Assembly (NCBI RefSeq): GCF_019042215.1
Contig: NZ_JAHQCS010000077.1
Coordinates: forward strand, 1 to 64,000
DNA: 64,000 nt
Direction of reading: 5' to 3'
Origin: Evansella tamaricis
GTDB taxonomy: Bacteria > Bacillota > Bacilli > Bacillales > Salisediminibacteriaceae
The notes under the pieces are model-generated. The model was not told the origin of the DNA. It made no database searches and worked only from the letters and a program-made list of their open reading frames with translations. This document shows positions 34,587-43,806 of the stretch, one piece after another (position 1 is the first letter of the stretch; each line of letters starts with the position of its first letter). The translations under genes were made by a program, and so were the position numbers.

Positions 34587-35552
34587 TTACACCTCAATTG
34601 TTACTACCTTTTTAATAAATAGCCAACCAAAAAGTCCTGAAACCACCCCTCCACCTAATAGTACCAGGCCTAAAGGGTGGGATAACATTGGCGTAAAATA
34701 ACCAGGATTCATAACATTTAGTACCAATCCTAACCCAATTGGTAATAGCGTAATGACTAAAGCCGACATTCTTCCTTGAGAAGTGAGCGCCTTAAGTTCA
34801 TCTTTCATTCTGATTCGCTCTGTTATTGTTTCTTGAATCGTTTCCAAGATCGTTGCAAGATTACCTCCAGTCGATCGCTGAATTAATATTGCTTGAATAG
34901 CAACTTCTAAATCTTTATTAGGTAACCGTTGTAGTAGATTGGCAAATGCCTCTTCAGTTGAAATACCTAAATTAATTTCGTTAATTGTTCGTTGGAATTC
35001 CGTACCGATCGGATCTGGAACCTCTCTTGAAACTAATTGCATCGCCTGCATAAAGCTAAAGCCCGACTTCATTGCGCTAGACATCGTTTCAAGTGTTTGC
35101 GGTAAATAGACAGCTCCTGCAGCAACCCTTGACTCTTTTCGCTTTTTCAAAAAGATGCTTGGCAATTTCCAGCAAACAAATCCGATGATAATCGAACCTA
35201 ATAACGGCAGTCCGAATACAATCGGAATAATTAATGCAAGTGCGAAAAGAACAACTCGAATTGTAATAAATTCTTCCACTTTTAAAGGAATGTCAGCACT
35301 CTCTAATTCCTTTTCTAATTTATTTCTTTTAATCTCCGAGGTGCTAATTCTTTTCGCTATCGTATTTATGATATTCTTTAAGATTGCCAGTTTTGATCGT
35401 TTCGTACCTAGTTCAGCATGTCGTTCGGCTATTTTTTCTTCACTAGGTAAGAACTGAGAAATTCTTTTTTTCACTTTATCTTTTTTATTTCGATAAAAAA
35501 TAACGGTTAACGCAAAACTAATAGTAGATAGTATGAAAATGATAACAATCAT
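34587..35552 (-). CDS. tadB: Tad pilus inner-membrane platform protein TadB
   Basis: A 321-residue GspF-like protein: an N-terminal membrane helix, two helices near residues 105-140, a cytoplasmic domain with LPQTLETMSSAMKSGFSFMQA, and two C-terminal helices. It is a paralogue of TadC, which follows immediately. Starts 5 bases after the cpaF stop, with GAGGATAACTATT as ribosome site. Confidence 0.93.
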   Translation of the reverse strand: MIVIIFILSTISFALTVIFYRNKKDKVKKRISQFLPSEEKIAERHAELGTKRSKLAILKNIINTIAKRISTSEIKRNKLEKELESADIPLKVEEFITIRVVLFALALIIPIVFGLPLLGSIIIGFVCWKLPSIFLKKRKESRVAAGAVYLPQTLETMSSAMKSGFSFMQAMQLVSREVPDPIGTEFQRTINEINLGISTEEAFANLLQRLPNKDLEVAIQAILIQRSTGGNLATILETIQETITERIRMKDELKALTSQGRMSALVITLLPIGLGLVLNVMNPGYFTPMLSHPLGLVLLGGGVVSGLFGWLFIKKVVTIEV

Positions 35553-35557
35553 AATAG

Positions 35558-36901
35558 TTATCCTCCAATAAACATCTCAGCAGGAAGTGTAAAGCCTTGT
35601 CTTTCTAACTTTTCAGAGCAGTAAGGGCGAATTCCTGTTGAACGATGTTCTCCAATTACTTTCCCCTCTTCCGTTGTTGCCGTTTGTTTAAATGTAAATA
35701 TATCTTGTAAAACAATCGTTTCCCCTTCCATGCCAATAACTTCTGTAATGTTTACAATTTTTCTACTCCCGTCTTTCAATCTCGATTGTTGTATAATTAA
35801 ATCAACTGCTCCAGAAATCTGTTCTCGAATAGCCCTGATTGGTAAATCCATCCCGGCCATTAGGACCATCGTTTCTAACCGCGACATCATCTCTCGCGGA
35901 GAGTTCGAATGCCCTGTTGCAAGGGAACCGTCATGACCTGTATTCATCGCTTGTAGCATATCTAACGCCTCACCACTCCGCACCTCACCAATGACAATTC
36001 GATCAGGTCTCATCCGTAATGAGTTTCTCACTAGATCACGAATGGTTACGTCGCCCTTTCCTTCGATATTAGGCGGTCGTGTTTCTAATGAAACAATATG
36101 ATCCTGAAGTAATTGCAACTCAGCAGCATCTTCAATGGTTATAATTCGTTCATCATGTGGAATAAAAGAAGACATAATATTTAGTAAGCTCGTTTTACCA
36201 CTCCCAGTACCTCCACTTATGAAGATATTAAGCTTTGATTTTACACATGCATCTAGAAATTGCGCCATTTCTTCAGTTAAAGAACCAAAATTTATTAAAT
36301 CTTTCACTTGCAAGCGATTTTGAGGAAACTTCCGTATTGTAATCGCTGGTCCTACTAACGACAATGGAGGGATAATCGCATTTACCCTTGAACCATCAGG
36401 AAGACGCGCATCTACCATCGGACTGCTTTCATCAATTCTTCTTCCTAAAGGAGAAACAATTTTCTCAATCACTTGTAAAACATGATTATTATCCCGAAAA
36501 TAATAATCAGTCATGACTAATTTTCCTTTTTTTTCGGCGTAAATCTGCTCTGCCCCATTTACCATAATTTCAGATACATCTGGATCATTTAGTAACGTCG
36601 TAATTGGTCCATAGCCTACCAATTCGTGGCAAACAATATCAATTAATTCCTTCTTCGCTTCGAATGAAAACCGGTCATTTTTTTCATTTATAAACTTCAT
36701 TGCTTCTGTCTCAATTAAATATATTTGTTCTTCGTCAGATAAGTTCGGTTTCTTTTTTAATTCAGAGATAAGAAACTTTTGAAGTTCAATTTTTACCTCA
36801 GGTTCCTTTGGCCGGACTCCATCTTTTCTCGGGGAAGCTGCAGGATCTTGTTTCCCCTCGTTCGTAAAATCAACTTCGTTGATCCGTTTTAATAGTGACA
36901 T
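35558..36901 (-). CDS. cpaF: Tad pilus assembly ATPase CpaF/TadA
   Basis: A 447-residue VirB11/PilT-family secretion ATPase. Walker A is GGTGSGKT (230-237), the Asp box and Walker B appear as [20 protein letters not shown], and the His box as [13 protein letters not shown]. It powers pilin export and fibre assembly, probably as a hexamer at the membrane. ATG follows GGGGGAGTTTATTT. A gap of 129 bases separates it from cpaE, so it may have its own promoter. Confidence 0.95.
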   Translation of the reverse strand: MSLLKRINEVDFTNEGKQDPAASPRKDGVRPKEPEVKIELQKFLISELKKKPNLSDEEQIYLIETEAMKFINEKNDRFSFEAKKELIDIVCHELVGYGPITTLLNDPDVSEIMVNGAEQIYAEKKGKLVMTDYYFRDNNHVLQVIEKIVSPLGRRIDESSPMVDARLPDGSRVNAIIPPLSLVGPAITIRKFPQNRLQVKDLINFGSLTEEMAQFLDACVKSKLNIFISGGTGSGKTSLLNIMSSFIPHDERIITIEDAAELQLLQDHIVSLETRPPNIEGKGDVTIRDLVRNSLRMRPDRIVIGEVRSGEALDMLQAMNTGHDGSLATGHSNSPREMMSRLETMVLMAGMDLPIRAIREQISGAVDLIIQQSRLKDGSRKIVNITEVIGMEGETIVLQDIFTFKQTATTEEGKVIGEHRSTGIRPYCSEKLERQGFTLPAEMFIGG

Positions 36902-37030
36902 AAATAAACTCCCCCGATGTAATTGTTAGTTAAAGTTGTGAACATCATAATTATCTTAAATCGAGTCAATGGTGAATCTTTTTTAACGCAACTACATCTA
37001 GTTCCTTCAGGGCCAATACAAAGAAAGTCA

Positions 37031-38227
37031 CTATAAGAAAAAGAATTTCTTTTTCCTAGTCGTTTCTTTCTCTGTTTTATTCTTTGTCTCCTGTTCTTCT
37101 AATGAAAACGAATGAATTATTCCCTTCACAATTTTCAAGACAGCCTTAGCCACCGGAGTTCTCGTAGACATTTCCACAAATGGTTCCCCTTTATTAATCG
37201 ATGAAATAACCGTTCGATAATCACTTGGAATGGTCCCATGAATAGCCAACCCTAAAACATCCTCAACCGTTTCTTTGGTCATTCCTTCCATTTCAGTATC
37301 CCTGTTCAAAATGACCTGAATTTTATCTTTAAAACCAAGTAAACTTAAGGTTTCAATGGCCAACTTACCATTTTTTAATGCAGGTAAATCTAATGATGCA
37401 ATCAAGAGAATGACGTCAGAGTTCTCTAAAGCAACTAAACTTGTTTCCACGAATGCAGGCGGTGTATCAACAACAATGTAGTCGAACTCTTCTTTCATTG
37501 CATCTAACAAATAGGCGATATGCTCACCTTTAATTAATTCTGCAAATTCTGGGAGGAGCGGTGCTGCCATAATGTCAACTCCCGATTTATGCTTCAATAA
37601 GTAAGGTTTAAAAGACTTATCTCCATGTTCATAAGAGCCCTTTACCCAATCGTAAATTGTTTGTATCGGTTGTTGGTCAAATAGCAAGGCAATATCTCCA
37701 AATTGTAAATCAAGGTCAAGGACAGCAACTTTTAAATTGTCTTTCCTTAGAGCAACAGCTGTATTGACACTAATCGTTGATTTTCCAACTCCACCCTTTG
37801 AACTACATACCGTAATAATCTTCGCTTGTTTGTCTATGCTGTCACCATACTCTGCTTCCATTTTAAGGCGAGTAACAGTCTCAGCTTTTTGAATTGCTTC
37901 AATCACTTCTTCTTCATCACATTCAATGTCTAAAACATCAATCGCTCCTGCATACATTGCTTTTTTATAGTCTATATCGCTTTTCTTCAATAACAAGACT
38001 ACAGACGTTAATGGGTACGTATGTGATATTTCTTGGCAAATATCATACGGGTTGTGCATTGAATTTGGACCAATTACAACAACAGTTCCTTTTACATGTT
38101 CAAGAGATGTTTTTAACTCTGTAAAAATATCAAAGATTCTACTGCTTTTTTTCAAGTCGTCAAACATTAATTTAATAGCAGTAGAGTACATTTGTTTTTC
38201 AGAAAGAATAAAATAATTCAATCTCAT
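37031..38227 (-). CDS. cpaE: Tad pilus localisation ATPase CpaE/TadZ
   Basis: A 398-residue protein. Residues 1-110 are a receiver-like domain without the usual phosphorylation set. Residues 135-370 are a MinD/ParA-type ATPase with KGGVGKST (144-151), the deviant Walker A. TadZ/CpaE proteins mark the pole where the pilus is built. ATGA overlap with the cpaB stop at 38224-38227 shows translational coupling. The last 25 residues are lysine- and glutamate-rich. Confidence 0.92.
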   Translation of the reverse strand: MRLNYFILSEKQMYSTAIKLMFDDLKKSSRIFDIFTELKTSLEHVKGTVVVIGPNSMHNPYDICQEISHTYPLTSVVLLLKKSDIDYKKAMYAGAIDVLDIECDEEEVIEAIQKAETVTRLKMEAEYGDSIDKQAKIITVCSSKGGVGKSTISVNTAVALRKDNLKVAVLDLDLQFGDIALLFDQQPIQTIYDWVKGSYEHGDKSFKPYLLKHKSGVDIMAAPLLPEFAELIKGEHIAYLLDAMKEEFDYIVVDTPPAFVETSLVALENSDVILLIASLDLPALKNGKLAIETLSLLGFKDKIQVILNRDTEMEGMTKETVEDVLGLAIHGTIPSDYRTVISSINKGEPFVEMSTRTPVAKAVLKIVKGIIHSFSLEEQETKNKTEKETTRKKKFFFL

Positions 38228-38778
38228 TTTGGCACCTTTCCTTTAACTAAATCTTCGAAGGAAACCTCCACAAGCTGGTCTTTGCCCTCATCATCCACGC
38301 CTATTAACATCAACGTAATCACACCGGCCTCTTTTGCAAAAGCGAGCGTAACACCTTCTTCTGGAGTAACTTCAAGTGTAATCTTATCGTAAGGCACATT
38401 TTGTTGGTCTTCTTCCACTACAACCGTTTTATCAACTGCTAATACTTTTACACCATGCAATAATATTCGTGAAGTCGTTTCCTCCCCCACTGGAATTGGT
38501 AAAATCGAGATAACATCAACGTAAGAACCTGGGGTAATTAAACCTGCAACACTTTGGACCTCATCTACTGGAATCGTGATTGCCCTTTTCCCTGATTCAA
38601 TTTCCAACATTTCTTTATTATTCTCCTCAATAAGTGTTGCTTCTATCTCATCAGTTTCAAGCTCAGAATAAGTTGTCACATCACTGCTATTATCACTGCT
38701 AGCGGTTAGTACATATACAAACAATGACATAAACGTTCCGAACAAGACTGCTAATATCCATATCTTTTTCGTGGTCAT
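38224..38778 (-). CDS. cpaB: Tad pilus protein CpaB/RcpC (SAF domain)
   Basis: A 184-residue protein with an N-terminal membrane anchor (IWILAVLFGTFMSLFVYVL) and an SAF/CpaB domain (RAITIPVDEVQSVAGLITPGSYVDVI). In Gram-negatives this protein stabilises the secretin; here there is no secretin, so it may bridge the platform and the wall. ATG at 38778 follows AGGTGATACTA; a GTG three codons earlier lies within that site. It overlaps cpaE by 4 bases. Confidence 0.88.
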   Translation of the reverse strand: MTTKKIWILAVLFGTFMSLFVYVLTASSDNSSDVTTYSELETDEIEATLIEENNKEMLEIESGKRAITIPVDEVQSVAGLITPGSYVDVISILPIPVGEETTSRILLHGVKVLAVDKTVVVEEDQQNVPYDKITLEVTPEEGVTLAFAKEAGVITLMLIGVDDEGKDQLVEVSFEDLVKGKVPK

Positions 38779-38817
38779 TAGTATCACCTATCATCTTATA
38801 ATAATGTAGCTTAACTT

Positions 38818-39720
38818 TTACTGATTAATGCGATAGCCAAATGTCCCAAAACTCGTTTGAGTTACACCAGTTGTTCCTGGATAGGTCATTTCAATAAAAC
38901 GACCTGTAACGGCAGCACCTTGATTATTTGAAGACACATTTTCTAAAAAAAATGTGGCAAACCCAACAACTCGTACTTCCCTGTTGGAAATTGGTTCAAT
39001 AACCGGCAAGAGCACTACTCTTGGACAATTTTTGGGGTAATTTAAGTAAGTAGCGTTTGAGCACTTACTAATACGTGAGCTTACCGCTCTTGATGTTGGA
39101 CCGGCCATCTGTCCTGTTTCTGTTCTTAGCACGGTGTTAACACTCAATTCGTGTGTATAGCCATTTGTAAAATCAGCTTCAAAGCTGCTAGCTCCGGAAC
39201 CGGTTAAAGCAACTGCTCCGAAGTTACCATTCGTACTATCAGTTACCATTAACGTTTGTAACATCCCAAACGAGAGATTCGATGTCGGTTGAACCCCTAA
39301 AGGTATCGCACCAGTTCCTGCAATTAATGCCTCCAGCTGAATTCTTGCCTTTGCTTCGATCTTCGGTTCGGTAATTCCTAGCGCTTTCGCAAAAAAGAGT
39401 GTTCCTTTTTTATTGCCAATTACCTCTACTACTGTATTGTTATTGGAAAGTGAGATATGAAAATCATCTAGGTCTCCGTTATTCGCCAAGATAGTTTTAT
39501 TTATCTCTTGCACTGCTCTATTCCTGTTACTCGGTAACTCCTGAGCTCCTGCTAATACCGCGGCATCGACGATTTTTTGCAAACGGCTTTTCTCGAGATA
39601 CAATGAGCCAAAGTCAACAACCAATGCCGTGCAGGCAATAAAGATGGACATACAAAAAGCAACGATGACAATAACTGAACCATCTTCGTTTTTAAGAAAT
39701 GATTTACTCATCATGCTCAT
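38818..39720 (-). CDS. TadG-like pseudopilin/Tad-domain protein
   Basis: A 300-residue protein with the TadE/G N-terminal signature: KNEDGSVIVIVAFCMSIF, a hydrophobic helix after a charged segment, then VVDFGSLYLEKSRLQKIVDAA, the Tad domain. The extracytoplasmic part is beta-rich (SNLSFGMLQTL...) and contains a C...C pair (SKCSN, KNCPR). It is likely a minor pilin or tip component. ATGA overlap with the tadE stop couples translation. Confidence 0.85.
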   Translation of the reverse strand: MSMMSKSFLKNEDGSVIVIVAFCMSIFIACTALVVDFGSLYLEKSRLQKIVDAAVLAGAQELPSNRNRAVQEINKTILANNGDLDDFHISLSNNNTVVEVIGNKKGTLFFAKALGITEPKIEAKARIQLEALIAGTGAIPLGVQPTSNLSFGMLQTLMVTDSTNGNFGAVALTGSGASSFEADFTNGYTHELSVNTVLRTETGQMAGPTSRAVSSRISKCSNATYLNYPKNCPRVVLLPVIEPISNREVRVVGFATFFLENVSSNNQGAAVTGRFIEMTYPGTTGVTQTSFGTFGYRINQ

Positions 39721-40100
39721 TCCACCCTCATCACCGTTTCAGCATGTAAAATAATCGGATCTGGTAAGACACTTTTTATCAAAGGAATAGAAACCGTTAT
39801 TGGATATGTCAGTTGAACGGTGACATACGTACCCCTCGTACGATTTACTCTGTTCGGTGCTTGAGTAATTGTAAGCTGATTACTATTAAGAGAAATTGTA
39901 TTCGTTCGAATTCGTTGGACAACTTCATCATCTGTCGCTCCTACACTTGCTAACCTCGCACCTTCACGACTCGCATGTTCTAGAGTTAAATACGTATGAA
40001 AGATCCGACCAAAATCAATAATCAGAAAGATAAAAAGCATAAGAATCGTTAAGGTTAACGCTAACTCTACAGTCGCTTGTCCTTTTTCTGATTTAATCAT
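39717..40100 (-). CDS. tadE: TadE-like pseudopilin
   Basis: A 127-residue minor pilin. EKGQATVELALTLTIL is the class-III prepilin motif with the conserved glutamate, followed by a membrane helix and a short extracytoplasmic domain (ASREGARLASVGATD). It would be cut by the A24 peptidase encoded just upstream. ATG at 40100 overlaps the peptidase stop as ATGA, with GGGGGTGACGTTCCT as ribosome site. A GTG 8 codons earlier is less likely. Confidence 0.88.
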   Translation of the reverse strand: MIKSEKGQATVELALTLTILMLFIFLIIDFGRIFHTYLTLEHASREGARLASVGATDDEVVQRIRTNTISLNSNQLTITQAPNRVNRTRGTYVTVQLTYPITVSIPLIKSVLPDPIILHAETVMRVE

Positions 40101-40588
40101 AGGAACGTCACCCCCGTATAACACACCGTTCCTAGTACGATCGCTACACCATAAGGAAACGCATGGTGCATTTCATTTTTATTTAAACCTTGTAATGTTT
40201 TAAGCTGCGCTGAGAAAATAATTCGTTTCATTGAATGCAACAATTCTTTTTTCACTAGTAAAATAAGGAACGCAATCATTCCACCAATAATTGCAATATA
40301 TAAAAAGGAACCAAAAACAAAGACGGCTCCTTTTAATGCACCGATGGCCATTAATAGTTTTACATCACCCGCTGCCATGCCCCCTAAAGCGTACGGAATG
40401 ACTAATAGAGCAAAACCAGTGATTAATCCTAATGTGCTAAACAATAACCCGTCCCAGCCAAGTAAAAAAGTATTAATTGTTAGTCCGGCGATCATCGCTG
40501 GGAACGTAACAATATTGAGGATTTTTCTCCTTTTTAAGTCTGTAACTAGTGAAATCGCAAGGGCCAAGAATAAGATTACAATGGTCAT
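40097..40588 (-). CDS. tadV: Prepilin peptidase TadV/CpaA (A24 family)
   Basis: A 163-residue integral membrane aspartic peptidase with about four to five helices. The two catalytic aspartates are visible: D17 in TDLKRRKI and D75 in MAAGDVKLL. It cleaves the leader of Flp, TadE and TadG-like prepilins. ATG at 40588 follows GAGGTGATCATC. It is the first machinery gene after the flp terminator and overlaps tadE by 4 bases. Confidence 0.92.
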   Translation of the reverse strand: MTIVILFLALAISLVTDLKRRKILNIVTFPAMIAGLTINTFLLGWDGLLFSTLGLITGFALLVIPYALGGMAAGDVKLLMAIGALKGAVFVFGSFLYIAIIGGMIAFLILLVKKELLHSMKRIIFSAQLKTLQGLNKNEMHHAFPYGVAIVLGTVCYTGVTFL

Positions 40589-40613
40589 GATGATCACCTC
40601 AGTTTTCTTTGCT

Positions 40614-40653
40614 AAAAAAAATCCTACTTTCTATATGAAATGAAAGCAGGATT
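40614..40653 (-). terminator. Intrinsic terminator between flp and the Tad assembly genes
   Basis: On the minus strand AATCCTGCTTTC pairs with GAAAGTAGGATT (one imperfect position) around a 10-base loop, and TTTTTTTT follows. It lies 8 bases after the second flp stop codon and 25 bases before tadV, so it should reduce readthrough from the pilin genes into the assembly genes. Confidence 0.85.
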
Positions 40654-40661
40654 TTTTCGAA

Positions 40662-40829
40662 TTAATTACCGAACACAGATTGTCTAACTTCATTTACTTT
40701 GTCAATTAACGCTCCACCGAATGCTGTAAATGCTGCAACAGCTCCGATTGCAATCACTCCAAGGATTAGACCATACTCAGTCATCCCTTGTCCTTCTTCT
40801 TCTTTAATAAACTTTTTTAATTCGTTCAT
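40662..40829 (-). CDS. flp: Flp-type major pilin, second copy
   Basis: A 55-residue Flp prepilin, MNELKKFIKEEEGQGMTEYG and so on. The class-III motif G-QGMTEY places the conserved Glu-Tyr at positions 5-6 after the cleavage site, followed by a hydrophobic helix (LILGVIAIGAVAAFTAF) and a short tail ending VFGN. The mature subunit is about 42 residues. AGGTGG lies 9 bases before the ATG. It differs from the upstream copy only in the leader peptide. Stop codon 8 bases before a strong terminator. Confidence 0.95.
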   Translation of the reverse strand: MNELKKFIKEEEGQGMTEYGLILGVIAIGAVAAFTAFGGALIDKVNEVRQSVFGN

Positions 40830-40885
40830 TATATATACCACCTATATTTTTATTTTTTATATTATATTATTTGTGAATATTCTGA

Positions 40886-41053
40886 TTAATTACCGAACAC
40901 AGATTGTCTAACTTCATTTACTTTGTCAATTAATGCCCCACCGAATGCTGTAAATGCTGCAACAGCTCCGATTGCAATCACTCCAAGGATTAGACCATAC
41001 TCAGTCATCCCTTGTCCTTCTTCTTCACTGATAAAACGTTTTAATTCGCTCAT
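40886..41053 (-). CDS. flp: Flp-type major pilin, first copy
   Basis: A 55-residue Flp prepilin, MSELKRFISEEEGQGMTEYG..., whose mature part (from QGMTEY to VFGN) appears identical to the second copy. The two genes are head-to-tail with 56 bases between them and almost the same DNA sequence, which points to a recent tandem duplication or gene conversion. Ribosome site AAGGTGGTCACAAC. The start overlaps, as ATGA, the stop of a start-less upstream frame. Confidence 0.95.
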   Translation of the reverse strand: MSELKRFISEEEGQGMTEYGLILGVIAIGAVAAFTAFGGALIDKVNEVRQSVFGN

Positions 41054-41271
41054 GTTGTGACCACCTTTTTCTTTTTTTTTTTGTATAAAAAAATACTAAA
41101 CCCGAGAAACCCGACGAATAGTAAAGTGATCACTATTCCGGCAACTGGCTGGCAAATCAGTTCGATTAGCCCCTCTAGCTTTGCGTCCCATAGTTTCCTA
41201 ATGGTTTGCCTTTTACTTTTTTTAAAACAACGGCGTAAACGATTTGTCGAAGATTGTCGTTGTTTGTAATG
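41050..41271 (-). other. Start-less frame in the flp leader encoding a membrane segment
   Basis: The frame has no ATG or TTG start. It reads basic residues, then KLWDAKLEGLIELICQPVAG and a hydrophobic helix (IVITLLFVGFLGFSIFLY), then polylysine from an 11-A run, and its stop overlaps the flp ATG as ATGA. It could start at an ATT after AAAAGG near 41202, or be the remnant of a small membrane gene, or be frame-shifted at the A-run. Its codon use and ATGA coupling make pure chance less likely, but expression is unproven. Confidence 0.3.
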
Positions 41272-41273
41272 TC

Positions 41274-41303
41274 ATAATAGCATTCCACATTCGTTTACAA
41301 CAA
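41274..41303 (-). promoter_or_regulatory. Candidate promoter of the flp genes
   Basis: On the minus strand TTGTTG and TATTAT are separated by 18 bases, a reasonable sigma-A layout. It would give a leader of about 215 bases before flp. Confidence 0.35.
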
Positions 41304-41529
41304 TGGTTAAATAATGTATGCACTACATGATCTTGGTAAAAGAGAGTACTTGACTGAGGACTTGCTATCTCCTAAGTGGCGGTTAAACAAAGAGTTATGC
41401 TGAGTTTCAGGAGCTGAGCTGTGTATGTTTTGCACAAATTACCAATAATATTCGAGAGGTGTTTTTTTTAAAAATTAGTAGTGGATATACATCACAGAAT
41501 GAAGGAATACGAGATCGGGGTGATCTATT
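41304..41529. other. Divergent intergenic region
   Basis: Lies between the flp leader and the DUF192 gene; must contain the promoter of the latter. No strong structure is visible. Confidence 0.3.
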
Positions 41530-41883
41530 TTGTTTTTATTATTGTCAAATATCAAAAGTGATAATAATGAGCACGTGCTGATTGATAAATACGATTCATT
41601 TTCCTCTCGATTTAAAGGTTTGATGTTTCGTAAAATCCCCCTTGAAAATGAAGGAATTTGGATAATCCCTTGCAATTCAATTCATATGTTCTTTATGTTC
41701 ATTTCCATTGATGTTGTTTTCATTAATAAAGATTTAAAAATTATAAAGGTATTTCCAAATGTTCAACCATGGACAATTATTCCCCCGGTAAAAGGGGCAC
41801 ACTCGGCTTTAGAACTGCCCATAGGAACAATAGAAAAATTTGAGTTAAAACCTTGTGACCAGGTTTGTTTACAACCCATGTAA
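41530..41883 (+). CDS. DUF192 family protein
   Basis: A 117-residue protein with the DUF192 core: RFKGLMFRK, CNSIHMFFMFISIDVVFINK, VKGAHSALELPIG. The start is TTG at 41530, with GGGGTGAT about 7 bases upstream; no in-frame ATG fits. Unlike many members it lacks an export signal. DUF192 genes often accompany Tad pilus loci, as here, where it is divergent from flp. Function unknown. Confidence 0.82.
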   Translation: MFLLLSNIKSDNNEHVLIDKYDSFSSRFKGLMFRKIPLENEGIWIIPCNSIHMFFMFISIDVVFINKDLKIIKVFPNVQPWTIIPPVKGAHSALELPIGTIEKFELKPCDQVCLQPM

Positions 41884-42371
41884 GGACGAGGGGACATCAC
41901 GGTCCCACCTCGCCGTGCCTTGTCCACTCGTCCCTCCCCGTCATTTAACTATTAGTAGACAATAAATTCAAGCCCCTATCAATATCCGTGAACTTCACAC
42001 TTTATTTAAATACTCATTAATACTTCCCATTGATTATTCAAAATACTTTTTACTCCTCCTTCATTTAACGCATTTTGATGAATGTACCTTAGTACTATTT
42101 TATTGTCTTCGTTTTAAACACATCCACTTTTATACCTCTCCAGAAATAAACAAGGGACTTAGGTTATTTGTCCCAACCCACTCTACAATCCAATGGAACC
42201 GCCTGTCCCCTCGTCCCTCTGAAACTCCCAATTTATAAAACTTCCAATTTTTCACTACTAGGCAATTTCTATTAAATAATTATAATTAACCTTAGCGCTT
42301 CTTTTTAGCGTGTATCTCTTGTTTGTCCAACAGACAACAAACTTTTATCACATCTTGAAAGGAGTATTTAT
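41884..42371. other. Intergenic region with GTCCC-type repeat fragments
   Basis: Two stretches rich in GGGGACA / TGTCCCCTCGTCCCT motifs (41885-41940 and 42195-42225) resemble Bacillaceae intergenic palindromes. A TTGTTTGTC/GACAACAA inverted repeat at 42319-42340 lies shortly before the glucosaminidase gene. No coding frame seen. Confidence 0.4.
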
Positions 42372-43508
42372 ATGTTAATTAATAGAATAATAGTTTCTGC
42401 TATCATAGCTGCTTTTCTTAGTTTAGGAGTTTTCCAGTCTTCTTTCATTGTGCATGGACAAACAACAGAGGTGGAGGCTTCTAGTCTGTTTCGCCCTCTT
42501 CCATTTGAAGATACAGAATTAGGGAGAAATTCTCATGCATATTTAGGTAGAATTCAAGCCCCTACGGAACAAGAAAAAGAAAACTTTGTTAATCAAATTA
42601 CGGAATACGGAATTCAGGCAAGCACACAATATGGAATACCGGCAAGTGCGATTATCGGTATGTCTATTATTGAAAGTGGTTATGGAACAACAAGAACAGC
42701 CCATTTTGCAAACAACCTTTTCGGCATTAAAGTGTGGGGATTTAACCCAGCTAATGCATGGCAGTTAAAAGGACAGCCTGATGAAGATTTTGATAGAGCT
42801 ATACCTGTAATTGCAAACTACGGAACGGATCGCATCCTTTTTGATGAAACACAAAGAAGAGATAATTGGTATCGTAAATTCAATTCTTATGAGCATTCTG
42901 TTCAATTCTTAACTGGTACTCTATTAGTGAACCAGCGCTATGGTTTTGCAATCAAAAATTATCAAGATAGAATTGCAAACGGTTGGGTTGTGAAAGATGC
43001 GTCCAAGGAATATCTATATGAGATTGCAAACGCTGGATACAATCACTTAGGTGGAGATTATTATCGAAATGTCGTCGGTAAACTCATGGATCAATGGGAT
43101 TTATACCGTCACGATGTAATCGAGCATGATAAAAAAGAGGATGAGACTCCGATCACAGGTGTGTATCACACCGTAGTTTCAGGTGATACATTATGGAGAA
43201 TATCTCTTCAATATGGAACGACTGTGGACGCTATAAAATCTGCTAACAATTTAACCTCTGACATGTTATTTATCGGACAAGTTTTAACCATTCCTGTTAA
43301 ACAACCTGTTTTAGAACCAATCGTTACGGAACCTGTTATACCAACAGAACCTGAACCAATAAAAGAAGAACCGGTTATTGTACCTCAACCTGTCGTTGTA
43401 GAAGAATTAATAGAAGAGCCAGTGGTTGAAAAAACAAGAGGAAATGGTAACAATAATGGCGGAAATAGTAATAGTGGCGCTAATGGTGGCGGTCCAAAGA
43501 AAAGGTAG
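42372..43508 (+). CDS. Secreted glucosaminidase with LysM domain
   Basis: A 378-residue exported cell-wall hydrolase. Signal peptide to about residue 30 (IIVSAIIAAFLSLGVF). Residues 70-245 are an endo-beta-N-acetylglucosaminidase domain (FlgJ/Atl type) with the catalytic Glu in SIIESGYG and NNLFGIK. Residues 257-303 form one LysM (YHTVVSGDTLWRISLQYGTT) that binds peptidoglycan. A proline/glutamate-rich spacer follows, then an Asn/Gly-rich tail ending GGGPKKR. Ribosome site GAAAGGAGTATTTAT. A strong terminator follows. It may open the wall near the pilus, which is an inference from position. Confidence 0.9.
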   Translation: MLINRIIVSAIIAAFLSLGVFQSSFIVHGQTTEVEASSLFRPLPFEDTELGRNSHAYLGRIQAPTEQEKENFVNQITEYGIQASTQYGIPASAIIGMSIIESGYGTTRTAHFANNLFGIKVWGFNPANAWQLKGQPDEDFDRAIPVIANYGTDRILFDETQRRDNWYRKFNSYEHSVQFLTGTLLVNQRYGFAIKNYQDRIANGWVVKDASKEYLYEIANAGYNHLGGDYYRNVVGKLMDQWDLYRHDVIEHDKKEDETPITGVYHTVVSGDTLWRISLQYGTTVDAIKSANNLTSDMLFIGQVLTIPVKQPVLEPIVTEPVIPTEPEPIKEEPVIVPQPVVVEELIEEPVVEKTRGNGNNNGGNSNSGANGGGPKKR

Positions 43509-43549
43509 TTCCATTTACCCTTTCTCCATCTCTTCCATATTGCCTAGTT

Positions 43550-43590
43550 AGAAAGAAGATAGCCTTTGTTGGGCTATCTTCTTTCTATTT
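43550..43590 (+). terminator. Strong intrinsic terminator of the glucosaminidase gene
   Basis: AGAAAGAAGATAGCC (43550-43564) pairs exactly with GGCTATCTTCTTTCT (43572-43586) around a 7-base loop, followed by ATTTTA. Confidence 0.85.
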
Positions 43591-43806
43591 TAGAGCCCAA
43601 TTTGATCATTTGTACACCATAAAGTTATCAAATAGAACTGGAAATTCTACTCCATAGATTGCCACTTAAACTATATTTAAAATCGATGTTATGTACATAA
43701 TTTATCTTTAAAACAGGTATTCTAATAATGATACAGCAAATCCACAATACAAATTAGTCTATGATATGAACGTTAATTCAATGGTCTCAGGTGGTGACAA
43801 GCATCC

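Noticed and set aside
37894-38124. Plus-strand frame inside cpaE
   Set aside because: Antisense shadow without ribosome site.
41057-41269. Plus-strand frame opposite the flp leader
   Set aside because: It begins in a T-run giving polyphenylalanine and has no ribosome site; the minus strand has the better membrane-like frame.
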